Assembly: GCA_023432565.1 (NCBI GenBank)
Contig: JAEYUL010000166.1
Coordinates: 1-20,443 of the forward strand
Source: Actinomycetes bacterium
GTDB lineage: Bacteria > Actinomycetota > Actinomycetes > Actinomycetales > Cellulomonadaceae
DNA length: 20,443 nucleotides
Direction: 5' to 3'
Shown here: positions 1 to 7,462 of the stretch, in pieces
How the letters are laid out: each line of letters begins with the position of its first letter
Position numbering within the stretch: the stretch's first letter is position 1
The notes under the pieces: generated by a model
The model's database searches: none
Seen by the model: only the letters and a program-made list of their open reading frames with translations
Told to the model about the DNA's origin: nothing
Position numbers and translations under genes: made by a program

Positions 1-1274
1 GCCACCAGCCCCGGCCCGGCGGCAGCCTCGCCCTGCGCAGGCCCGACCTCGGGCGCCCCGCGGCTCGCACCGGCGGCGGGCGTGAGGATCGGCGCAGCCG
101 CCAGACGCTCGACGAGCAGCGGTCGCAGGGCCGTCTCCCACGGAGCACCGGGCGCCGCCGGCGGGACGAGCGTCAGCGGGTCGCGGCCCGCGCGCGCGAG
201 CTGCTCGGCGAGCGCGGCGTACACGTCCGCCACGTGGCCCAGCAGCGCGTCGGTCAGGCGACCGGCGGCCACGTGGCGGCGGGTGGGGTCGAGCGGCAGC
301 GTCGCGACGAGCAGCGCGGGCAGGTCGAGGAGGTCGTCGGTCGGGGTCGGGGCGTGCACCACACGGGCGGCGGCCGGCGGACCGCCGGCCCGGGCGGCGA
401 ACGGGTCCGGCCGGCCCCCCGCCGGACCGGCGTCTCGCGGCACCGCCCATGTCACGCGCCAGCGCGTCGCCTCACGCTCCTCGACCGGGCGGTCGACGAG
501 CAGCGCACGCGGCAGCTCCCCCTCGGCGCTCGCGACGAACCAGCGCGAGGCCACGTCCGCGAGGCGCCGCGGACCGCCCGACGAGGTCTCGTCCTCGATC
601 ACGACCTCGCTCAGCGCGGGCAGCGCGAGCAGGAGCCCGTCGTCCACCCGTGACAGCAGCTCACGCACCTCGTCGGCAGCCACCTCGTCGCGCAACGTGA
701 GGACCACCGCGGTGTCGTAGCCCTCCGGCGGGCGGCCCTCGGCGGGCAGCGGAAGGCGCAGCGCGGGCAACGAGCCCGCGCGCCGCACCAGCTCCTGCGC
801 CAGCTCGGGCACGTGCGCCGCGACCTGGCCGAGCTCGCGCGCCGTGTCGGCCAGCGAGAACCGCACCGCGCCCGAGGTGGAGACCACGACGACCTCGTCG
901 CAGACCGCGCGGACCGCCGCGAAGCCCACCCCGTAGCGACCCACCACGCCGGGTTGGCCGCGCTTCGCGGACGCGCGCATCGAGGCCAGCGCCGCCACGC
1001 CCGCGGCGTCGAGGGCCGCGCCGGTGTTGGCGGCGACGAGCGTCGTGCCCTCGTCCGTGCGCGCCAGGCGCAGCATCAGCCGGCCCGGCACCCCGGCGCG
1101 GGCGGCGGCGTCCGCCGCGTTCTGCGCGAGCTCGACGACCACGCGGTCGCGGTAGTAGCCGCGCGCGTGGTCCTCCTCGACGTTCGCGTCCTCACGCAGT
1201 CGCGCGGGTGAGGACCGCCAGGCCGTCAGTGCCGCCGCGCGAAGGGCAGCGGTGCCGAGCTCGTCCGGCGTCAC
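1..1274 (-). CDS. Sacsin/Hsp90-like GHKL ATPase-domain protein, C-terminus beyond the window
   Basis: The reading frame starts at GTG 1274 and stays open to the left edge, giving about 424 residues without a stop. The N-terminus has the GHKL (Hsp90-type) ATP-binding signatures. The N-box is VVELAQNAADAA (E49, N52, D55). The second motif is ANTGAAL around residue 83, where the usual Asp is Asn, as I recall for sacsin-like members. The glycine loop is GRYGVGF (residues 112-118). Beyond roughly residue 200 no known domain is recognisable to me. The GTG overlaps the TGA of the DUF3027 gene by four bases, so translation is probably coupled. ATP binding is well supported. A chaperone-like role is only inferred from the Hsp90/sacsin fold, and the client or substrate is unknown. 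Confidence 0.85.
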   Translation of the reverse strand, partial: MTPDELGTAALRAAALTAWRSSPARLREDANVEEDHARGYYRDRVVVELAQNAADAAARAGVPGRLMLRLARTDEGTTLVAANTGAALDAAGVAALASMRASAKRGQPGVVGRYGVGFAAVRAVCDEVVVVSTSGAVRFSLADTARELGQVAAHVPELAQELVRRAGSLPALRLPLPAEGRPPEGYDTAVVLTLRDEVAADEVRELLSRVDDGLLLALPALSEVVIEDETSSGGPRRLADVASRWFVASAEGELPRALLVDRPVEEREATRWRVTWAVPRDAGPAGGRPDPFAARAGGPPAAARVVHAPTPTDDLLDLPALLVATLPLDPTRRHVAAGRLTDALLGHVADVYAALAEQLARAGRDPLTLVPPAAPGAPWETALRPLLVERLAAAPILTPAAGASRGAPEVGPAQGEAAAGPGLV

Positions 1275-2278
1275 TGCCCCGCGTCGGGCGCGTCGACGTC
1301 GTCGACGGGCTGCGGGGCGTCGAGCTCGGGACCGGGGCCGTCGGCGCTCTCCTCGGCGACGGCCTGGACGGCTCCCGGATCACCGGAGCCCGGCTCGTCG
1401 GCGACCGGCTCGTCGGCCACGACCTCTGCTACCGGCTCGTCGGCCACGACCTCGTCGACCGGCTCGGTCGCGGCGGGCTGGTCGGCGGCAGCCGCGTCCG
1501 CGGCGGGCTCGGCGGGCTCGGGCGTCGTCGTCACCAGCTCCACACGGAGCTCGTCGATCAGCGGGTCCGGGCTGGGCCACTCGCTCGGCACCGGGTCCAC
1601 GTCCGTCTCCGAGTGCGCACCGCAGCCGTGGTCGAGGGACACGACGCGACCGTCGTCGGGCGACCACTCGTTCGCGCACACCCCGAAGACCGTGCCGAGC
1701 GAACCTTGCAGCGGCACGAGGAACCCGCACGACCAGCACGCACCGGACGAGGCCAACGACCCGGCGCTCGTCGGGCCGCGCGAGCCGCGGTACCAGCGCT
1801 CGGCGGCCTCGTCGCGGCCCTGCGGGGACAGCACCCGCACGCGCGCCAGCGCGAGCTCGTCGATCGCGACCTCGTCGAGCTCCGGGTCGCCCGTCGGCGT
1901 CCAGCCGGGCTCGAGGCGCGGGTCGTCGGGGCGGAACGGCAGGACGTCACCCGGGCCGATGTCCCCGGGGCGCAAGCGCTGCGCCCACGGCACCCACGGC
2001 TGCCCGAGGATCGCGTCCGGACCGGGCAGCAGTGCCGCCTCGCACACCGTCGCCGTCCGGCCACGCGGCACGCGGGCGACCGTGACGGTCCACTCCCAGC
2101 CGCGGTACCCGCGGGCCAGGCAGGCGAACCGGTGCGAGACCAGCCGCTCACCCTCGACCACGACGCCGAGGTGCTCGCCCACGTCCGCGGCGTCGCCCGC
2201 GAGCTCGACCGCGACCTCACGCGCGAGCTCGACCGCCGCCCCGAGGACGGCGTCGCGGGACCTCGTGGCCGTCGCCAC
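1271..2278 (-). CDS. DUF3027 family protein
   Basis: A 335-aa protein starting at GTG 2278, two bases after the cold-shock gene stop. It resembles the actinobacterial DUF3027 family, whose function is unknown. The body (about residues 8-245) includes WEWTVTVARV near residue 61. It also has a putative metal-binding cluster: CWSCGF (C181, C184), C201, and HGCGAH (H217, C219, H222). The spacing looks like a zinc-ribbon arrangement, but that is inference. Residues 251-335 form an acidic Pro/Ala/Glu-rich tail with 9-residue repeats, probably disordered and unlike the compact body. The gene sits between a cold-shock protein and a GHKL ATPase in one tight minus-strand operon. A nucleic-acid or stress role would fit the neighbours but is not shown by the sequence. 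Confidence 0.85.
   Translation of the reverse strand: MATATRSRDAVLGAAVELAREVAVELAGDAADVGEHLGVVVEGERLVSHRFACLARGYRGWEWTVTVARVPRGRTATVCEAALLPGPDAILGQPWVPWAQRLRPGDIGPGDVLPFRPDDPRLEPGWTPTGDPELDEVAIDELALARVRVLSPQGRDEAAERWYRGSRGPTSAGSLASSGACWSCGFLVPLQGSLGTVFGVCANEWSPDDGRVVSLDHGCGAHSETDVDPVPSEWPSPDPLIDELRVELVTTTPEPAEPAADAAAADQPAATEPVDEVVADEPVAEVVADEPVADEPGSGDPGAVQAVAEESADGPGPELDAPQPVDDVDAPDAGQ
1404..1466. repeat. 27-bp tandem repeat in the DUF3027 tail
   Basis: A 23-base unit beginning accggctcgtcgg occurs at 1404-1426 and again at 1431-1453, exactly 27 bases apart. A third copy starts at 1458 and matches for only nine bases. The period is nine codons and encodes VADEP-type repeats in the acidic C-terminal tail of the DUF3027 protein, so copy-number change would keep the frame. 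Confidence 0.8.
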
Positions 2279-2280
2279 GC

Positions 2281-2664
2281 TCAGCCCTCGAGCTCGTCGG
2301 CGACGGCGCGCAGTGCCTGGGCGTACGCCTTGCCGCGGGCAGGGTCGGGGTAGCGTCCACGGCGCAGGTCGCCGCCGACGCGGTCGAGCACCTTGATGAG
2401 GTCCTCGACCACCACGACCATCTCGTCGGGCTTGCGGCGCAGCGCCTTGGCCACCGACGGGATCGGGTCCAGGAGCTTGACCGACAACGCCTGCGGGCCG
2501 CGCTTGCCGTCAGCCACGCCGAAGTCGACCTTCGTCCCCGGCTTGGGGGCGGTCACGCCGGCGGGCAGCGCCGAGGCGTGCAGGAAGACCTCGCCGCCGT
2601 CGTCGGACGCGATGAAGCCGAACCCTCGCTCGGTGTCGAACCACTTGACCTTGCCGGTAGGCAC
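2281..2664 (-). CDS. Cold-shock domain protein with C-terminal extension
   Basis: A 127-aa single-stranded nucleic-acid-binding protein. The cold-shock OB fold occupies residues 1-65. RNP1 is visible as RGFGFI (13-18) after KVKWFD, and RNP2 as VFLHAS (26-31). It is about 60 residues longer than the classical 67-70-aa CspA. The extra part (residues 66-127) is predicted helical and basic/acidic, typical of a longer actinobacterial Csp type. The start is GTG 2664, preceded by an AGGGG Shine-Dalgarno about six bases upstream. It is the first gene of a probable operon with DUF3027 and the GHKL ATPase, and is divergent from the HAD-GH65 gene. Likely role: RNA chaperone or antiterminator. Confidence 0.93.
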   Translation of the reverse strand: MPTGKVKWFDTERGFGFIASDDGGEVFLHASALPAGVTAPKPGTKVDFGVADGKRGPQALSVKLLDPIPSVAKALRRKPDEMVVVVEDLIKVLDRVGGDLRRGRYPDPARGKAYAQALRAVADELEG

Positions 2665-2701
2665 GGCAGACCCCTGTCCTGAGAAGAGCTACGTCTCCCC
2701 A

Positions 2702-2707
2702 AGGCTA
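2702..2707 (-). promoter_or_regulatory. Possible -10 element of the cold-shock operon
   Basis: The minus strand reads TAGCCT here, matching the actinobacterial TANNNT -10. It would place the transcript start about 30 bases before the GTG at 2664. No convincing -35 is visible, so this rests on position and motif only. Confidence 0.25.
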
Positions 2708-2880
2708 CCGGGCCGTGCACGTCCTTTCGCGCGCGGCGGACCGACGCCCGCCCGAGGACCTCACGCTCAGCAGGGCGAACCCTCCCGCGCTGTTGCAGGG
2801 GTCCTCCGAAGTCACCACTATCGGACATGGCGCTCCGGCCTTGCTGAACGGCCAGCCGGGCGACGGCGGGCGTCGGCTGC

Positions 2881-2885
2881 GGAGG
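2881..2885 (+). promoter_or_regulatory. Ribosome binding site that fixes the HAD-GH65 start
   Basis: GGAGG lies six bases before GTG 2892. The reading frame is open further upstream to GTG 2715, but no comparable Shine-Dalgarno precedes that codon, and the extra 59 residues are low-complexity and lie outside the HAD fold. The start was therefore set at 2892. Confidence 0.75.
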
Positions 2886-2891
2886 TTCGCC

Positions 2892-5800
2892 GTGCCCCCA
2901 CCCGTCACCTCGCCCGTGTCTCTGCACGGCCTCGCAGCCGTCCTGTTCGACCTCGACGGCGTCCTGACGACCACGCGCACGGTCCACGCGGCGGCCTGGA
3001 AGCGCATGTTCGACGAGTTCCTCACCGAGTGGAACCTCACGCACGGCACGCACCTGGCACCGTTCGACGAGCGGTCCGACTACGTCTCGGCCGTCGACGG
3101 CAAGCCCCGCCAGGTCGGCGTGCACGACTTCCTGGCCTCGCGCGGGATCAGCCTGCCGCCCGGGACGCCCGACTCCCCGCCCGACGAGCAGTCCGAGTGG
3201 GGGCTGGGCAACCGCAAGCAGGTCCTGGTGGAGGACGAGATCGCCCGCAACGGGGTGCAGGCGTTCCCCGGGTCGGTGGCGTGGATCCGTGAGCTGCGCC
3301 AGGCGGGGCTGCGCACGGCGGTGGTCTCGAGCAGCCGCAACTGCGCAGCGGTGCTGCAGGCGGCAGGCATCGCGAACCTGTTCGACGCCCGGGTCGACGG
3401 CGAGACGGCGATCGAGCTGGGCCTCGAGGGCAAGCCCTCGCCGGACGGCTTCCTGGAGGGCGCGCGCCGGCTCGGCGTGCCGCCCGCCCGCGCGGCCGTC
3501 GTCGAGGACGCGCTGGCGGGCGTCGCCGCGGGCCGTGCGGGCGGGTTCGGGCTGGTCATCGGGGTGAACCGCGACGAGCAGGCCGACGCCCTGCGGGCCA
3601 ACGGCGCCGACGTGGTCGTCGACGACCTCGGTGAGCTGCTCGCCTCGTCCGAGTCGACCGTGCACCGTGCGGGCCCACGCGGTCACCACCTGCTGGCAGC
3701 GGCACGACGCATCGTCGCGATCTCCGACGACTACCCCGCCGACCCGTGGCGGCTGGTCGAGCGGACCTACAACCCCGCGTACGTCCCGCAGACCGAGACC
3801 CTGTTCGCGCTCTCCAACGGCTACCTGGGCATTCGCGGGTCCTTCGAGGAGGGCACGCCGTCCTCCCACCCCGCCACCCTGCTCAACGGGTTCCACGAGA
3901 CCTGGCCGATCGTCTACCCCGAGCCGGCCTTCGGGTTCGCCACGACGGGTCAGACGATCCTGCCGGTCCCGGACGGCACCACGATCCGCCTGCTCGTCGA
4001 CGACGAACCGATCACCTGCGAGACCACGATGATCGACGACTTCGAGCGGGCGCTGGACATGCGCCGGGGCGTGCTGACCCGCACCGTCGTCTACCGGCTG
4101 CGCGACGGGCGCAGGGTGCGGGTGCACACCGAGCGCTGCGTCTCGCTCGCCCGGCGCCACCTGGCGTACCTCCGCTACGAGATCACCGCGCTCGACACCG
4201 CGGGGCGGTTCGTGCTCCTGTCCGAGCTGGTGAACCCGCCGACCGGTCCGGGTGAGGAGGTCGTGCTGGACCCTCGGCGCAGCCGGACGCTGCACGGCGT
4301 GCTGCAGCCGGACAAGGACGACGTCCACGACCTGCGGGTCGTGCGCACCTACCGCGCGCCCGGCAGCGGGCTGACCGTGGCAGCCGGCATGGACCACGAC
4401 CTCGACGTCCCGGGCGTCACGCACCTGCGGACCACCGTCGACGCGGCGCGTGCGCACGTCGCGCTCGACGTGGAGGCGCAGGCCGGGATCCCCGTCGGGG
4501 TGACGAAGTGGTTGGCCTACCACTACGGCACCGAGGAAGGCACGGAGCTGGCCGACCGCGCGACGCTCACTCTCCACGAGGCCCGCGCCTCCGGACGGGA
4601 CCTCGTCACCGCCGAGCACGAGCGCGAGGTGGACGAGTTCTGGCGCCACGGCGAGCTCGTCTGGGAGGGGGCGAGCACGGCGCAGCAGACCCTGCACGTC
4701 AGCCAGTTCGCGCTGCTGCAGGCGACCTGGCGCACCGACGGCCTCGGCATGCCGTCGAAGGGCATGACCGGCACCGGTTACGAGGGCCACTACTTCTGGG
4801 ACACCGAGGCCTACGTCCTGCCGTTCCTCATCCACACGGCGCCGGACGTGGCCCGCAGCCTCCTGATGTACCGCATCCGGATGCTCCCCGAGGCCCGTCG
4901 GCGCGCCGCCGAGGTCGGGTGTTCCGGGGCGCTGTTCCCGTGGCGCACGATCAACGGGCAGGAGGCGTCGGCCTACTACGCCGCGGGCACCGCGCAATAC
5001 CACATCAACGCGGACATCGCGTACGCGCTCACCCAGTACGTGGAGGTCACCGGCGACGTCGACCTGCTGTACCGGCACGGCGCAGAGCTGCTCGTCGAGA
5101 CCGCACGGATGTGGGTGGACCTCGGGTTCTTCACGGCACGGCACGGCGGCGCGTTCGTGATCCACAAGGTCACCGGTCCCGACGAGTACTCGACCGTCGT
5201 GGACAACAACCTCTACACGAACGTCATGGCGGCCTACAACATGCGCGCCGCGGCCGACGCCGTCGCGCGGCTTCGCACCGACGCCCCCGACCACCTCGAG
5301 CGCCTGGTGGAACAGATCGGGCTGCGGGACGACGAGGAGGCGCGGTGGCGCCGCGCTGCCGCCGAGATCTACGTCCCGTACGACCCGACCGCCGACGTCC
5401 ACCTGCAGGACGAGAACTTCCTCAGCCTGCCGCGCTGGGACTTCGCGCACACCCCGCGCGACAAGTACCCCCTGCTGCTGCACTTCCACCCGCTGGTCAT
5501 CTACCGCCACCAGGTCATCAAGCAGGCCGACGTCGTGCTGGCGACGGTGCTCCTGCCGGACCTCTTCACGCCCGACGAGCGCCGCCGCATCTTCGACTAC
5601 TACGACCCGTTGACCACCGGCGACTCGTCGCTCTCGGAGTCCATCCAGGCGATCGCCGCCGCCGACGTCGGCAAGTACCGCACCGCCGAGGAGTACCTCG
5701 TCGACGCTGCCGCGCTCGACATGGCCGACACCGCGGGGAACCTGCGCGACGGCGTGCACGTCGCCTCGGCCGGGGGCACGTGGATGGCGCTCGTGCAGGG

Positions 5801-6041
5801 CTTCGCGGGGTACCGGTGGCACGGCACGCGGTTCGCGCCGATGCTGCCGACGCGTAGCCAGCGCATGCGGTTCCGGCTGCGGATCCGCGGCTCGGAGCTC
5901 GAGGTCGACATCCAGCCGGACCGGGTGACGTACACGCTGCTCAGCGGTGGCCCGCTGAAGGCGACCCACCACGACGAGACGTTCACCGTCGCACCGGGTG
6001 CGCCCGTGTCGTTCACGGGCACCTTCCACACCAGCGACTAG
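2892..6041 (+). CDS. Beta-phosphoglucomutase (HAD) fused to GH65 disaccharide phosphorylase
   Basis: A 1049-aa two-domain enzyme. Residues about 10-250 are a HAD phosphatase-fold mutase of the beta-phosphoglucomutase type: LFDLDGV with nucleophile D20 and acid/base D22, then VVSSSRN, the GKPSPDGF lysine motif and VVEDALAG. From about residue 275 to the end is a full GH65 enzyme, with GYEGHYFWDTE, the general acid E765 in GPDEY, KQAD (877-880) and a GDSSLSE phosphate-loop motif (S912, S913). GH65 phosphorylases split alpha-glucodisaccharides (maltose, trehalose, kojibiose and similar) with phosphate to beta-glucose 1-phosphate and glucose. The mutase then makes glucose 6-phosphate. The SSLS loop favours phosphorylase over hydrolase. 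The exact sugar cannot be read from the sequence. No signal peptide is seen, so it is cytoplasmic. Mycobacteria carry the two activities as adjacent genes (Rv3400/Rv3401, from memory). Confidence 0.93.
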   Translation: MPPPVTSPVSLHGLAAVLFDLDGVLTTTRTVHAAAWKRMFDEFLTEWNLTHGTHLAPFDERSDYVSAVDGKPRQVGVHDFLASRGISLPPGTPDSPPDEQSEWGLGNRKQVLVEDEIARNGVQAFPGSVAWIRELRQAGLRTAVVSSSRNCAAVLQAAGIANLFDARVDGETAIELGLEGKPSPDGFLEGARRLGVPPARAAVVEDALAGVAAGRAGGFGLVIGVNRDEQADALRANGADVVVDDLGELLASSESTVHRAGPRGHHLLAAARRIVAISDDYPADPWRLVERTYNPAYVPQTETLFALSNGYLGIRGSFEEGTPSSHPATLLNGFHETWPIVYPEPAFGFATTGQTILPVPDGTTIRLLVDDEPITCETTMIDDFERALDMRRGVLTRTVVYRLRDGRRVRVHTERCVSLARRHLAYLRYEITALDTAGRFVLLSELVNPPTGPGEEVVLDPRRSRTLHGVLQPDKDDVHDLRVVRTYRAPGSGLTVAAGMDHDLDVPGVTHLRTTVDAARAHVALDVEAQAGIPVGVTKWLAYHYGTEEGTELADRATLTLHEARASGRDLVTAEHEREVDEFWRHGELVWEGASTAQQTLHVSQFALLQATWRTDGLGMPSKGMTGTGYEGHYFWDTEAYVLPFLIHTAPDVARSLLMYRIRMLPEARRRAAEVGCSGALFPWRTINGQEASAYYAAGTAQYHINADIAYALTQYVEVTGDVDLLYRHGAELLVETARMWVDLGFFTARHGGAFVIHKVTGPDEYSTVVDNNLYTNVMAAYNMRAAADAVARLRTDAPDHLERLVEQIGLRDDEEARWRRAAAEIYVPYDPTADVHLQDENFLSLPRWDFAHTPRDKYPLLLHFHPLVIYRHQVIKQADVVLATVLLPDLFTPDERRRIFDYYDPLTTGDSSLSESIQAIAAADVGKYRTAEEYLVDAAALDMADTAGNLRDGVHVASAGGTWMALVQGFAGYRWHGTRFAPMLPTRSQRMRFRLRIRGSELEVDIQPDRVTYTLLSGGPLKATHHDETFTVAPGAPVSFTGTFHTSD

Positions 6042-6052
6042 CCCTGTGCGCT

Positions 6053-6067
6053 CGTCGCCCGGCGACG
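6053..6067. terminator. Possible hairpin terminator after the HAD-GH65 gene
   Basis: CGTCGC and GCGACG form a 6-bp stem around a 3-base loop, starting 12 bases after the stop codon. No T-run follows. It lies between two convergent genes, where a terminator is expected, but stems of this size arise easily in such GC-rich DNA. Confidence 0.3.
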
Positions 6068-6141
6068 GCCCCTCGACCGCGCGCCCCGTGCCCGCACGGC
6101 CTGTGCCCGCGCACCCGGTCGCCCGCGCCGGGCCCCGCTGG

Positions 6142-7350
6142 TCAGCCCTCGGCGAGGCGGTCCAGGGCGAGGGCTGCGAGCAGTGCCGCGCTGCGGGCGA
6201 GCGCCGAGTCGTCGAACCTGGCCTGCGGGGAGTGGTTGTACGGCGCGGTCGCCGGGTCCTGACCCGGCAGCAGCGCGCTGACGAACACGAACGAGCCCGG
6301 GACCTCACGCAGCACGTACGAGAAGTCCTCGCCGCCGGCGAGCGGTGCGGGCATCTCCAGCCACGCGTGCTCGCCGAACAACGAGCGGGACAGGCGTGCG
6401 GTGCGCTCGAGCTCGTGCGGGTCGTTGACGGTGACCGGGTAGCCGCGCTGGTAGTCCACCGTGGCGGTCATGCCGTGGGCGGCGGCGACGTTCTCGCACA
6501 CCTCACGCAGGAGCTCGGGCGCGGCCGTCCACGTCTCGTGCGAGAACGTGCGGACGGTGATCTCGAGCGTCGCGGTCGCCGGGATGATGTTGCTCGCGGT
6601 GCCGGCGTGGATCGAGCCGACCGTCACGACGACGGGGTCGAACACGTCGAACCGGCGGGTCACCATGGTCTGCAGCGCCAGCACGATGTGTGCCGCGACG
6701 GGCACCGGGTCGGCGGCGCGGTGCGGCGCCGAGCCGTGACCACCCCGGCCGTTGACGGTGACGGTGACGGAGTCGGGCGCGGCCATCGCAGTCCCCGGTC
6801 GGCCGGCGACGACGTCCTGGGGCAGCAGACCCGCCGAGACGTGCACGCCGTACGCGGCGACCACGCGCTCGCCCGCGGCGTCCAGCACGCCCTCGGCGAT
6901 CATGCGCTCGGCGCCACCGTCGCCCTCCTCACCGGGCTGGAACATGAACACGACGGAGCCGGCGATCGCGTCACGGCGCGCGGCCAGCAGGCGGGCGGCG
7001 CCGACGAGGCCCGCGACGTGCAGGTCGTGGCCGCAGGCGTGCATGAGCCCGGGGCGCTCGGAGGTGAACGGCTCGCCGGTGTCCTCGGTGACGGGCAGGG
7101 CGTCCATGTCGCCGCGCAGCAGCACCGCCGGTCCGGGACGCGCGCCGTGCAGGACGGCGACGACCGAGCTGAGGCCCTGGCCCGTGGTGACCTCGAGGCC
7201 GAGCCCGTCGAGCGCCTCGAGCACGAGAGCCTGCGTGCGCGGCAGCTCCAGACCGAGCTCGGGCACGCGGTGCAGCGCGTGCCGCAGCGCGGCGATCCCG
7301 GGCGCCATCGCCTGCGCGTCCTCGTACAGCCCGGTCAGCTCGCCCACCAC
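6142..7350 (-). CDS. M20D-family metallo-amidohydrolase
   Basis: A 402-aa enzyme of the M20 peptidase group, subfamily D (hippurate hydrolase, N-acyl-amino-acid amidohydrolase, indole-acetyl-amino-acid hydrolase). The expected di-metal ligands are present: HACGHD (C106, H108), PGEEG (E141 and E142), YGVH (H170) and YNHSP (H373). GDMDALPV (residues 80-87) precedes them. The dimerisation/lid domain lies around residues 190-300. It would hydrolyse an N-acyl or N-aroyl amino acid amide in the cytoplasm; the natural substrate cannot be told from sequence. The start is GTG 7350 with GGAGG five bases upstream; a second GTG at 7347 is also possible. It stands alone, convergent with the HAD-GH65 gene and divergent from the XPB partner gene. 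Confidence 0.92.
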   Translation of the reverse strand: MVGELTGLYEDAQAMAPGIAALRHALHRVPELGLELPRTQALVLEALDGLGLEVTTGQGLSSVVAVLHGARPGPAVLLRGDMDALPVTEDTGEPFTSERPGLMHACGHDLHVAGLVGAARLLAARRDAIAGSVVFMFQPGEEGDGGAERMIAEGVLDAAGERVVAAYGVHVSAGLLPQDVVAGRPGTAMAAPDSVTVTVNGRGGHGSAPHRAADPVPVAAHIVLALQTMVTRRFDVFDPVVVTVGSIHAGTASNIIPATATLEITVRTFSHETWTAAPELLREVCENVAAAHGMTATVDYQRGYPVTVNDPHELERTARLSRSLFGEHAWLEMPAPLAGGEDFSYVLREVPGSFVFVSALLPGQDPATAPYNHSPQARFDDSALARSAALLAALALDRLAEG

Positions 7351-7374
7351 GTCGTCCTCCGCTCGTCACGTGCT

Positions 7375-7387
7375 CGTCGGCCCGACG
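7375..7387. other. 13-bp inverted repeat upstream of the amidohydrolase
   Basis: CGTCGG, one base, CCGACG forms a perfect 6+1+6 inverted repeat. It overlaps the candidate -10 of the amidohydrolase gene, the usual place for a repressor operator. Its short GC-rich arms could be chance. Confidence 0.3.
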
Positions 7388-7390
7388 GTA
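7385..7390 (-). promoter_or_regulatory. Possible -10 element of the amidohydrolase gene
   Basis: The minus strand reads TACCGT. A CTGGCA sixteen bases upstream (7407-7412) could serve as a weak -35. The transcript would have a leader of about 28 bases containing the GGAGG ribosome binding site at 7356-7360. Confidence 0.35.
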
Positions 7391-7449
7391 CCCCTGCGCG
7401 CACCCGTGCCAGACCTCCCTCGCCGGTGCCGTCGGCGCAGGCGGGCACG

Positions 7450-7455
7450 TATCGT
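7450..7455 (+). promoter_or_regulatory. Possible -10 element for a leaderless XPB-partner transcript
   Basis: TATCGT ends seven bases before ATG 7463. In actinobacteria this spacing puts the transcription start at the start codon itself, giving a leaderless mRNA. No Shine-Dalgarno is seen before the ATG, which agrees. No clear -35 is present. Confidence 0.4.
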
Positions 7456-7462
7456 GGTGCGG

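Noticed and set aside
2793..2824. TTGCAG/TATCGG as a promoter for the HAD-GH65 gene
   Set aside because: The spacer is 20 bases and the -10 lacks the final T, so I did not list it as a feature.
2553..6308. A 1251-codon open frame on the minus strand across the HAD-GH65 gene
   Set aside because: It is the antisense of a gene with intact catalytic motifs. Its translation is Arg/Val/Asp-rich with no recognisable domain except a stretch of the cold-shock gene read in its real frame at the end. Long antisense frames are normal at this GC content.
6752..7462. N-terminal extension of the XPB-partner protein
   Set aside because: The frame is open upstream of ATG 7463, but that stretch lies over the amidohydrolase gene on the other strand and is Ser/Arg-rich shadow sequence; a -10 element sits just before 7463.
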